DNA from: Chondrosia reniformis
Lineage: Eukaryota > Porifera > Demospongiae > Chondrillida > Chondrillidae
Length of the DNA: 64,000 nt
Direction: 5' to 3'
Assembly: GCA_947172415.1 (NCBI GenBank)
Contig: OX359193.1
Span: 568,501 to 632,500 of the forward strand
Below, piece by piece: positions 26,001-34,807 of this stretch. The position numbers and the translations under genes were made by a program. Each line of letters begins with the position of its first letter. The first letter of the stretch is position 1. The notes beneath the pieces are model-generated. The model did no database searches and was not told the origin of the DNA. It saw nothing but the letters and a program-made list of their open reading frames with translations.

Positions 26001-28453
26001 GTATCCTAGTGGAGTGACAAGAATAGTAACTACAGTTGTATCCTAGTGGAGTGACAAGAATAATAACTACAATTGTATCCTAGTGGAGTGACAAGAATAG
26101 TAACTACAATTGTATCCTAGTGGAGTGACAAGAATAGTAACTACAGTTGTATCCTAGTGGAGTGACAAGAATAGTAACTACAATTGTATCCTAGTGGAGT
26201 GACAAGAATAGTAACTACAGTTGTATCCTAGTGGAGTGACAAGAATAGTAACTACAGTTGTATCCAGTGGAGTGATAAGAATAGTAACTACAATTGTATC
26301 CTAGTGGAGTGACAAGAATAGTAACTACAGTTGTATCCTAGTGGAGTGACAAGAATAGTAACTACAATTGTATCCTAGTGGAGTGACAAGAATAGTAACT
26401 ACAATTGTATCCTAGTGGAGTGACAAGAATAGTAACTACAATTGTATAAGTTGTGGTAGATTTGTAGGGTTTCTATGTATGTGTGTGTATGTACGTATAT
26501 CTTTGAATCCTCAAACCAGAAATATTCATAATTATCTCAGGCAATCCAAAGGAAAGAGGTAGACAACCAGGGCTAGGACATAGGGTGGCTCAGTGATGTC
26601 ATGTGCACTGTATTATTCCTGCATCTGGATGATTTGATTGCTGACCATACCGTTAGGGTAAGTGTAATCTTCACATTCACCATTGTGGTCACATACTGTA
26701 CAGTGGAACATTGAAGATTTAGTATATAATGAACACACTGTTATAAGGACCATAAACATGTACTGTATCTACATATTACTTATTGTATAGAACCATTGCA
26801 TGCAATCTTACAAGAATATTCACAGAAGAGACCTCCAAATCCATCATAGCATTCACAGACTCCATTGAAGTCGTTGCACACTCCGTTGTAGCATGCATAA
26901 TTTGTGCAATCAACCACTAAGTGAAGGAATGCTATGATTGTATGTATATATGTAGGCAACAAAAGACATGCTTATATAAGGTACGTACCTTTAATTTATC
27001 AGTGCAAACGCTATACATGAAGTGATAGGGAGAGATTTTAGTTGCATTCATTATGATAGATAAGTGATTTGGAGCTATCTGCAACGAAAATCAAGCTAGA
27101 TTGAACGTTTTGACCTGTAGCTTTAGGTTTCTTATTGCTGATGAAGACCTACGGGTCGAAAAGTTCAATCTAGCTCGATTTTTGTTGCAGATAGCTCCAA
27201 TAAACTTATCTATCACGCTATACATATATGTACATGTACAGTCCCAGCCTCATGTTGATACAAGCCATGTCCTTTTATAGGAAGATGGTGTTTATATCGA
27301 TCATGAATGTGCTACCTTTGTCAGTGCAAGTGTCCTCTGTACATCCACACTTTGAGTTGAGTGTTTCATTGTGACAGGAACCATTAACTATACAAGACTC
27401 TCTGTATTCCAAGCATAGTAACACTGCAGTAACATACAATTATATAAGGGTAGATATTGAAGTAATAAGGGGTATTTGTTGCATTCATAAATGAATTGGT
27501 TACATCAGCACCACCCATTATTAATCAGAGTATTAAGGCATTTCGACCCGTAGGTCTTCTTTTTATTGCTGAAGAAGACCTATGTGTCGAAACGTCCTAA
27601 CACTTTGATTAATAATAAGTGTTGCTGATTCTCAAATTCTAAGTAATTCAGGGTAGATGTTGTATATTATTATTACGATTCTCTTTTAATCTGTTTCATA
27701 CAATATTGGCATTCTTCCTCTGCACAAATGCAATGCAGATCCACTGACTCCTCATCGCAGGTATCATTGATGTGACAATTTTCAATAAAACTCATGCAAT
27801 TAAACACTAAAAAGAGTAAAGAGTAAGAAAATATAACAGATGAATTACTAAACAAATAGAGGATAAAGTAATAAAATATGTTCATTTCTTATATATACAG
27901 CTATGAACCTACTGTTATAACAGTGACCAGAGAACATTTCACTGCTGCAGTTGCCAAGGAGTGGACAAGTTGATGTATAATTCAAACACTCAAAGACTAC
28001 ACCATGAAGAAGGAATATGAGATTAACAGGTAACGTGAAAAAATATAATTCATAATATACTGAAAGCCAGCTATATGTACAATCTTTGTTGGACAGTTGC
28101 ATGTCAGGATATTGAAGATGTGTATTATGCTAAACTTTACAAATTTTCACAAAGTAATGGTCCTATATTGACTAACATGGCCACTCTTCATAACTGCAGT
28201 CCAGGCCTGCAAATCCTTGAAGGCAGTCACACTCTCCAGTCAAAGTGTTACATGTTCCATTATTATAGCAAGAGATATTTCCACAAACATTTTGCTCATA
28301 ACTTCCTGCACCACTTCCATATTCGGTGATATTCTTTTGAGCTTGAGACCTTGCTACACCTGCAGATGGATGATATATATACAGTTTGCACAGTCAAACC
28401 TCTCCCAACTTACTGTTGAGAATCGTAATGAGCAGGATGAGAGCTACATTCAT
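11081..28453 (-). CDS. Large EGF-repeat receptor with hormone-receptor-like Cys region, GAIN/GPS, one TM and short tail
   Basis: Roughly 35 exons. Proposed start at 28453 (MNVALILLITILNS, a signal peptide, phase-1 donor). Going downstream: an EGF exon at about 28190-28360; short Cys modules near 27.95, 27.75 and 27.37 kb; EGF near 26.85 and 25.65 kb; more Cys modules at 25.45, 25.22 and 25.04 kb; then a run of EGF exons from 24.75 down to 13.7 kb. An exon at 13225-13480 resembles the adhesion-GPCR hormone-receptor motif (MWPETAVGG..LQCPC.. SDTW). Exons at 12770-12900, 12440-12535, 11960-12335 and 11820-11880 form the GAIN domain. The GPS at 11556-11655 keeps GEWSEDGC and the cleavage triad in CNHLTSFATL. 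A single membrane helix (AGPTVAVCIVIVAAIAVVIL) at 11283-11425 is followed by a 33-residue tail ending ETTLL and a stop at 11081. Splice phases at both last junctions are consistent, so no 7TM region follows. Whether every EGF exon belongs to one transcript is unproven. A 6.1-kb element sits in one intron. Confidence 0.75.
12572..12736. mobile_element. Small inverted-repeat element (MITE) in the receptor intron
   Basis: Terminal inverted repeats of about 35 bp: TTTTTGGGTCGGTTGTC at the left and its complement GACAACCGACCCAAAAA at the right, continuing into AGATTGGACGTTGCAA. Flanked by TA-rich sequence. No coding capacity. Confidence 0.85.
15190..15262 (-). repeat. Degenerate fragment of the hammerhead-like dispersed repeat
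   Basis: Minus strand reads TTGCTGACGAAGGCC followed by a decayed core and AAAACGTTCTAACC. The GAAA is lost here. Intron of the EGF receptor gene. Confidence 0.5.
15554..16265 (+). repeat. Left long terminal inverted repeat
   Basis: Matches the reverse complement of 20822-21624 almost throughout, e.g. GGCGAAGTTTTGCTTAATTA and the stretch around ACGTTACGAAAACGTCACC. The few differences are single bases and small indels, pointing to recent origin or gene conversion between arms. Confidence 0.9.
16400..17756. mobile_element. Nested inverted-repeat elements sharing the CAGTGCAAGTTAC terminus
   Basis: A foldback at 16400-17001 has arms of roughly 185 bp (CGGATGCAAGTGACTCCCAA on the left, its complement on the right) and CAGTGCAAGTTAC ends. 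A second unit from about 17034 shares diverged internal sequence and ends at 17756 with CTTAGTATATTGTAACTTGC followed by ACTG, identical to the right end of the whole 6-kb element. No credible coding frame. Confidence 0.7.
17836..19125 (+). CDS. Alpha-1,3-fucosyltransferase (GT10 family), intact and intronless
   Basis: Uninterrupted 429-codon frame. A short basic N terminus is followed by one hydrophobic segment (residues about 9-30, LPILGLVVLSNAVVYWMYQY), the usual Golgi type II membrane topology. The C-terminal half holds the GT10 signature near residue 311-345: FENTVEEGYISEKIFLAYA then GCVPVYMGAPDI and PGNHSYVD, matching the GDP-fucose-binding motif of alpha-1,3-fucosyltransferases. Several N-glycosylation sequons and a Cys-rich C terminus (HYLCELCRK, CHC end) are seen, somewhat like the FUT10/FUT11 group. 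Expected role: transfer of fucose from GDP-fucose to GlcNAc on N- or O-glycans. It stands on the strand opposite the host receptor gene, inside a long-TIR element, with no introns; retro-copy or element capture are possible origins. Nothing in the frame suggests decay. Confidence 0.92.
   Translation: MVLKRVRYCLPILGLVVLSNAVVYWMYQYYFNFKPLISVGYVSNEGFHEVGLIKTTTENIGRQAQKVTESVGRNTASHIRIHKECHATGDDVLPRCPFCVQKSEVDYSSVRVFIESYDGLAHPMNYGITFSNAVNNASETCHTSSGGGCVMLTDILDAPSADVVFRMHRKYIPNEHKVRYCYPQIMSFLNTEKEGALFWTRPIIKHAEISINSRLSADVIFHEGCQKRYTSYINSYKPVQPESRQGAVMMLSDCMPEMQWRTDYIEKLMTFVHIDSHGQCFHNVEDKEDRFVHNWKDRAIVRMSKYRVAIMFENTVEEGYISEKIFLAYAAGCVPVYMGAPDIHYWVPGNHSYVDASKFEGPEKLAEHIKKILTDDKVYKTYISSLEIERLKEFQRKHCTKDHYLCELCRKAYWLKKESFENGSRSCHC
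20188..20570. mobile_element. Near-perfect foldback (arms about 180 bp, tiny loop)
   Basis: 20188-20370 and 20383-20570 are inverted copies (e.g. TGTTAGAAGTAGGAATGGTA and its complement), meeting at GTGTTTGGGCGCATC...GTGCGCCCAAACAC. Such a hairpin would extrude readily. It has no coding capacity and may be a MITE inserted in the larger element. Confidence 0.85.
20822..21624 (-). repeat. Right long terminal inverted repeat
   Basis: Inverted partner of 15554-16265. It includes an additional inverted duplication of the inner edge (AATAAGCGAGTTGTAGCGAA at 20865 and its complement near 21010), making this arm slightly longer. Confidence 0.9.
21955..21995 (+). repeat. Hammerhead-like core, short copy
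   Basis: CTGATGA, a perfect GACCC-TCA-GGGTC hairpin, then AAAATG in place of GAAA. The flanks TTTTCAGTC and GACTAAAAG are complementary apart from one bulged base, forming the outer stem expected of a hammerhead. Receptor intron. Confidence 0.6.
24122..24312 (-). repeat. Dispersed repeat with hammerhead-like core, palindromic copy
   Basis: Two inverted copies meet near 24243. The minus-strand copy has CTGATGA-hairpin-GAAAC at 24213-24241; the plus-strand copy lacks the CTGATGA. Both share ATTTAATGTTGCTGTTGCTC and AATAAACTT. Receptor intron. Confidence 0.7.
25700..26446. repeat. 37-bp minisatellite derived from an EGF exon start and its splice acceptor
   Basis: About 20 copies of a 37-bp unit (two of them 35 bp). 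Read on the coding (minus) strand each unit is ACTAG then GATACAACTGTAGTTACTAT TCTTGTCACTCC. This matches the acceptor plus first codons of the EGF exon ending at about 25715 (G-Y-N-C-S-Y-H-S-C-H). The array lies directly upstream, in the intron. Confidence 0.9.
27008..27222 (+). repeat. Dispersed repeat with hammerhead-like core, palindromic copy
   Basis: Inverted arms around 27130. Plus strand CTGATGA, GACC-TACG-GGTC hairpin, GAAAAGTTC at 27138-27166; ATTG before and CAAT after the core can pair. Receptor intron. Confidence 0.7.
27452..27650 (+). repeat. Dispersed repeat with hammerhead-like core, palindromic copy
   Basis: Begins TGAAGTAATAAGGGGTATTT and has a plus-strand core CTGAAGA-hairpin-GAAACGTCC at 27569-27597, with the inverted half at 27535-27560. 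Receptor intron. Confidence 0.65.
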
Positions 28454-28650
28454 GTCGCTGATTTAGTAAGGAGTATACAAACGTCATGACAACAAGTTTT
28501 CGCTTTAAAAAGAGCAACCAATGGATTCAAATTGCTGCAGCTTCTTGTCACGTGATTTAAGGGTCTTTCCGCAAGTCTACGGGGTTTCCCGTAACTTTTA
28601 TAAAATGGCTCCTCCTTTCATGAGTGCGTATTTCCTCAAATAGTTTCACA
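28454..28650. promoter_or_regulatory. Divergent intergenic promoter: EGF receptor (-) / DGCR8 (+)
   Basis: Under 200 bp separates the two start codons. It contains a palindromic E-box, TCACGTGA (CACGTG at 28549-28554), and a CCAATGG near 28518. A shared bidirectional promoter is inferred from spacing; no TATA box is placed. Confidence 0.5.
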
Positions 28651-31600
28651 ATGGATTCTTCAAATGATCCTGTAGTTTCGGCTCAGGAAGGTTCGTCTTA
28701 ATTTTGAAATAATATTAGCTGGTTTTGTAAATTGTATTGGAATCGTCAAAAGGTACGGTTTCTGCATCCACATAGCGGTATCAGAACTTGATGGCACAGA
28801 TACGAAAGAAACGCCTTCAGTACCTCCGTCACATAAAACAAATAGTAAGTCCACCTGTACGGTTATATGGCTAAGATGTAGCGGACATTCCTAAGCAATT
28901 TGTTCCTATAGTATACTTTTTAATTTATCAAGTAACTTGTAGCTCTGAGATGGACATCTAATGAAATCCAGACTATAGACATGGTTGATTAAGCAATAAA
29001 ATAGTCTGATTTCATCAGAATGGTGAGATCCTTGTGAAATAGTTTATGTTGGTTAGTCTATGAATAGTTTAAGTAAGACTTACAGTAACTGATTTCCAGT
29101 TGATGGTTAACTGGTACAACTATGTGATGAGGAAAATGAAAGTAGCTTTTATTTAGAGTAAGATATATTGCATTTCACGAGTGATAAGGATTGTTTGTGT
29201 GCGATCATGATGAAATCCAGAAGTATTATTGAGCAACAGCAACATAAATTATTGATATAGAACGTTTCAACCTGTAGATCTTCATCAGCAAATATATATG
29301 AAAAATGAGGAATGCATATGTATCATATAACAACTTATTCTAAATTTTATATTTGACCAAGTCTTACTTATTTCCAAAGTTGACACTAATCCTTTGTTTT
29401 ATTCAACATATTACATTCTAAAGGATTTGTAAAATGATTCCTTGTTTACGTATGTTCATCAGAGCCTTGGTAATTAAATGGATGACTTTTTGTGTCATGC
29501 AGGTTCTTTAGAGGAAATGCGTTTACCAGACGGTTGGGTAAGCATGATGCACCAAGTGGGAAGAAAACTCTACTTTCACAAGTCAACTAGACTGTGTACT
29601 TGGGCACAGCCATATGTCTTGCCTCTTAATAAGAAAGTCAGGGTAAGTCTGTTTGGCAGCCAAAGGTACAGGACATGTAACCCGCTGTAGCTAGTTCTTT
29701 ATACGTATGTGAGAGATATGCCTGAGGCTAGTGTAGTGACCGCTACTTTCTCCGTGATGTGTTCTGATTAATTTTGGCAAGTTTAATGATAATCCTGCAG
29801 CACAACAGTCTTTTTGCTAAGAAGCAAGTATTAACCCATCACGTTTTGGTAATCCTATTTAAAGAACTTCCTACCAACTCTCTCTCTCTGATAGAAGCAT
29901 AGAATTCCTCAAGTGGTTTTGTCTGGTCTCACACAAACTTCCACTGGAATACAAGATACGTCTGAGGTGCAATGTAAAGATGATTCAACTGAAATTGATG
30001 GTTAGTATATCTGATTATTGAAACAAATAAACACAACATCTAGACCACATGAATGTCTAGACTGTCTGTACATCTAGACCACCTGACTGTCTGGATGTCT
30101 AGACCACCTGAATGTCTAGACTGTCTGTACATCTAGACCACCTGACTGTCTGGATGTCTAGACCACCTGAATGTCTAGACCACCTGAATGTCTAGACTGT
30201 CTGGATGTCTAAACCACCTGAATGCCTAAACCACCTGAATGTCTAAATCATCTGGATGTTTACCAATACCTATCCATTTGTGTAACACATACAGAATCAT
30301 TTGATTACTCAAATAATGAAGAAGACATGCCCGAAGACAACACTGTATCTACTAGCAACCAGGAGTCGTCCAGGTGAGGTATACTACTGAGTTTTGGAGT
30401 ATGTTGAAATGCCTTTGTCAAACTTCATTCAGTGGTGATGCAATTCAAAGGGAAAACGGTCAGGTGAACACAAAGTGGAGAAAAAACAAGGGAAAGAAGG
30501 TTAATATCTCTAAATTCTTCATTTGTAGCAGTGACAGTATCATCTGCACATTCATGATCAGTGGACCTAGCCTACTTCTATACTGTGACAGCTGTGGTAT
30601 ACAAAGTTAAGGATTATTAGTGCGTAATAGAATAAGGATTCTTAAGGATTATTAGAATAAGTATTTCTTAAGGATTATTAGAAGAAGGATTTCTTAAGGA
30701 TTATTAGAAGAAGGATTTCTTAAGGATTATTAGAAGAAGGATTTCTTAAGGATTATTACAATAACTTGATGTGTATTTCCATAAAACAATGCATACATTT
30801 GTATACATTTGCATACATTTGCATACATTTGTAATATCTCAATGTGTTATTACTAGCGGGTCTAGGAGTGTGTGATTCAGTTTTCTTTATTAAAAGGATG
30901 TAGCCAAAGATTCTATAGCCATCCCTAAGCACATTCGGTGCTACCACCAGCAAAAGACCGGAAAACCGCTTCCAAAAGGTATCTATCTATATATACAACC
31001 TTGTCAATAGGGAGGGGCTGCTTGTACTAAAGGGGAGGGGCTGCTTGTACTAAAGGGGAGGGGCTGCTTGTACTAAAGGGGAGGGGCTGCTTGTACTAAA
31101 GGGGAGGGGCTGCTTGTATCGAAGGGGAGGGGCTGCTTGTATCGAAGGGGAGGGGCTGCTTGTACTAAAGGGGAGGGGCTGCTTGTATCGAAGGGGAGGG
31201 GCTGCTTGTATCGAAGGGGAGGGGCTGCTTGTATCGAAGGGGAGGGGCTGCTTGTATCGAAGGGGAGGGGCTGCTTGTATCGAAGGGAAATATATCTTGA
31301 GAGCATGTATATTTACACTATTTCCTATACAGTACATATATCTACAGTTGAGCAACTAAAGTAGTTTGATTACCAATGAAGTAAAACATAGCAGTAGATC
31401 CATCTTATTTGTATCTCATTAGCGTTGCTGGTTAAAAAAGGTCAGAGTTCTCTGGCGCAGGTGTACACTCTACCCTTCCCAGTTACAGTAACTACAAGAA
31501 CATTGGAGTGTGACACAAGTGTGTTTGTGTGTGTGCATACATGTGTGTGTGCATGCATGTGTGTGTGTACGTGATGAATAATCGTACATCTTGTGTTTAA

Positions 31601-34600
31601 AGGTAAATCATCCGAGCCTTTTGTTGGACTTCTGTGTTTTGATGGAATTATACACGGAAGTGGGTTTGGAAGCACAAAGAAACACGCTAAACAAGAGGCG
31701 GGTAAGTTTATATGTACTCTAAGCATAACCCAGTCAAATACTGTTGTATGTCACATGTATGTCACATGTGAGAGTGGTTGTGAATATGCACATATACATA
31801 GAATACGTTCTCTTTAATATAGATTTATTTGTACATAAATAATTTCCCTCTTTAAAACTACTGTTTATCTTGCTGGAGTGGGCAACTTTATTGATTTGTA
31901 GAAGGCAGGGCTAGGAGAGCTGGCCCTATGACTACTAGCACCTTTACAAGTAATTCAGCCCCTTCAATATCTCTCGCCATCCCACCTCCTTGTCTACCCT
32001 CACAAGTGTGTGTGCATCAGTTTCAATTTAAGACCTTCCTCAAGTATCCGTGGTCATGTGTACAGTATGGGTGTGGTCATGTGTACAGTATGGGTGTGGT
32101 CATGTGTACAGTATGGGTGTGATCATGTGTACAGTATGGGTGTGGTCATGTTGAAAGGGAGAATTAGGAAGTGGTTTAAGGAGAAAATTAATATTTATCT
32201 TAATTGAAAGTGATAATGATAAATCTATTAATGCAAACTGGCTAGATGGATTATAAATTTCACTTGCTCTTCAGTACATCATTCCCTTTGATAGAATGAA
32301 TGTATAGACTCTCTTTCCACATTTTCACAACTTTCTCCTTACTATAATTTAAATAAATCAAAAATTGCCTGTTAATAATCTTTATATACATCTATCTATG
32401 TATGTTATATCTTTCTTAGCTTATATGGCTCTGCATGCCCTGTTTAGTGAATCATTCCCACTTCGACCAAAGGACAGAAATATTGAAGGAATAGATGTAG
32501 GTCATTAGGTGTCAATAGATGTAGGTGTCAATCCAACGCAATTGTCAATCCAACATGTCAATGCAACATGTCAATCCAACAAGTCAATCCAACATGTCAA
32601 TCCAACGCATCTATCAATTCCACTCCGATTTATTGTGACTGCAGGAAATGGACAGCATTGCCTTGACATCTTCTGAGGCACTCACTGCTCTAAGTGAGAA
32701 TCATCACCCAAGTCCCTGGACTATATTAGAAGAATGTGTACAGAGGTGAACCTTGCTTCATTAGCTGTGTGTTTAATTAGTTTTTTTATACAAAAGGTTA
32801 TTAGGTTCTCTGAAGTTAGCATCAAGAGTTTTAGGTTCTCTGAAGTTAGCATCAAGTGTGTCTGTTATGTGGGAATCTACATACGTACTTGTGTTCAACC
32901 ATGAAAGACCATTTTCCCATAGACATGGTTGACATGAATATGAGGCTTTAGGAAAAAATATGAATTTGTATATTCAGTATTTGTGGTTCATCTAGAAAAT
33001 GGGAAAAATGGATAAAATCCTGTGAACGTCGATTGGCGGAGGAGAATAATATGGTGTATGTACGTTTTAAGTTTGTCTGTCCGGTATAAACAGTACAATA
33101 ATGGTTAATAATTAATACAGTTTGTCTACTAATTACTTTCTTTCCTTTAAACATTTGGCCTGGCCCTTTTAAATGTGTGTGGGCTGCAATGAACCATGGC
33201 AGGGTGATTGAATCCCAATTTCTAGCTGGCTTACCACAAACTGTTCCATCTTCTTTCCCTTTCTTGATTACTAATACACTGAAACAGTTGTGGTTTCTTA
33301 TCACTACTTTGTGGGTTGTTCATATATACACCTTCCCTATGTAGGAATAAGGATGTCTTTCCCAACAAAGGTGACATAGCACTCAATGACAGCAGTAGGA
33401 ATGAGCAGTACATCTGCGAGATGTCTTTAGGAGGTGATTTTGTCGCAGAAGGAGCTAACAACTCTAACAAACTACTTGCCAGAGAAGAAGCAGCTCAAAA
33501 AGTGTTATCAGTTAGTGTTTGGACATATTAAAATTAGCACTACTAATTATGTAGCAAGTTCAGTGTGTATGATTCTCTGCTTTTTGCTGAGTTAGGTTTG
33601 ACCTTCACTGAGTTAGGTTTGACCTCTACTCTACTTTAATTCAACTATAGATATGACCTCTATTCAATTGAATATATAGACAATTAGTGTATTATGGTGG
33701 TTAAACCAATCACCTCCCCACAAGCCATACATGTGGCTGATTCATTAGCCCTCATGTGTGGCGCTATTCTGAATACCCATCCAGTTGATGTTTCCCTACA
33801 TCAGCACTTGGAGAGGTCTCCTGTACATCTACTATACTCATCCAGATGCTAAAGTGGTACATAGCATGGTAAGTCACTTAAAAAAATATACATAGCCCGG
33901 TGCCCCTTAACCAGCACTGGTTGACATCTTGTGACAGACAGAGCTCTTTCGCCCTCACACTTGTGGTTTCATAATCAGTAAAGGTTAAGGCTTGCACTGG
34001 CGTAGTGTACCCTTTACTTCATGTGTACATAGTGTGTCACTATATAGCAGTACAGCTAACATGACCCTCTGTATGATCCTAGTACAGTAGGAATCATTCA
34101 AGTCTGGATAACCAGCACTTCCTACTGTGCTATTCAAATTTAAGACTTAATTTGCCAAATAAGCTTACTAAATTACAAAGGATAATTCTTTTAATGCAAT
34201 TGATAGGCATGTTTTGTATGCTCAAATATACATGATGACTCAGCATGTATGTAAGCTTATCAAATTTCATTCATTATTCCTCCATTTTGCTGCAGAAAGC
34301 AATGATTATAATCCTGCTTGATGTGTGCAATATTTTTGTATTGTTTATGCTGTTATTTCTAAATATTCTAGAAAGGTGAAGGAGAAGACAGTAATTTTGA
34401 TGCTACAAATAATGAGCTTCTCAGAAAGTTAAGGGATGGAATGAGATCGCTGGCTGCAATCTATCAGGTATACATACGTATATATATATTGCACAATTGT
34501 GTAGTTGCTAAGGACTAGGTCCCATATGTGTGGCATACCTGAACAGAATTACATCATAACCAAATATAAAATGTCTCATTCACAATACACTAAGGCAGTA

Positions 34601-34807
34601 ATGGTATATGCAAACCTGCAGTTATGTGTCTCATTTATAGTAGATTATAATGGTTTACTCTCTAGCCTTGTATAGATCTTAATAATGGGGTTATCCTCTA
34701 ATGTTCAGTGTTTGTATTTCTCACTGCAGGATAGACCAGTTCCTGTGGTTTGTTATAAGAAGGAATGTCTCATGGATTCCACCAGCTCTGGTTCCATTCA
34801 GCAATGA
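28651..34807 (+). CDS. DGCR8: DGCR8/Pasha, microprocessor RNA-binding subunit
   Basis: Start MDSSNDPVVSAQE at 28651. A short acidic exon follows (about 28785-28845). The WW-type exon (about 29503-29642) reads LPDGWVSMMHQVGRKLYFHK then TRLCTWAQPYVL and KKVR, joined to KHRIPQVVLSGL (29895-30000). An acidic exon at about 30291-30374 and less certain exons to 31.4 kb follow. The first double-stranded-RNA-binding domain is at 31602-31700 (KSSEPFVGLLCFDG, GSGFGSTKKHAKQEA). Its continuation, AYMALHALF, is at about 32420-32500; then SPWTILEECVQR near 32645-32745. The second dsRBD is at 33345-33510. The C-terminal tail (LLRKLRDGMRSLA) is at 34376-34470, and the last exon ends at 34807. DGCR8 dimerises, binds Drosha and recognises primary microRNA hairpins in the nucleus. 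The RKH after the WW region aligns with human, but the downstream cysteine that ligates heme there is missing. Internal exons 30.4-31.45 kb are not resolved. Confidence 0.88.
29178..29300 (-). repeat. Dispersed repeat with hammerhead-like core, copy in DGCR8 intron
   Basis: Minus strand CTGATGA-GATC-TACA-GGTT-GAAACGTTC at 29261-29288. Compared with sister copies the hairpin changed GACC/GGTC to GATC/GGTT, which still pairs (G-U allowed). Ends with the TCACTCG box at 29178. Confidence 0.65.
30036..30262. repeat. Minisatellite, CTAGACCACCTGAATGT unit
   Basis: Imperfect tandem copies of CTAGACCACCTGAATGT and CTAGACTGTCTG units in a DGCR8 intron. Confidence 0.85.
30600..30765. repeat. Minisatellite, TTAAGGATTATTAGAAGAAG unit
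   Basis: About six copies of a 26-bp unit in a DGCR8 intron. Confidence 0.85.
31012..31287. repeat. 23-bp G-rich minisatellite, GGGGAGGGGCTGCTTGTA unit
   Basis: About 12 copies in a DGCR8 intron, in two variants (ending CTAAA or TCGAA) arranged in blocks. Each unit carries two runs of four G, so neighbouring units could together form a G-quadruplex. Confidence 0.9.
32044..32150. repeat. 23-bp minisatellite, GGTCATGTGTACAGTATGGG unit
   Basis: Five near-identical copies in a DGCR8 intron; the last is truncated. Confidence 0.85.
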
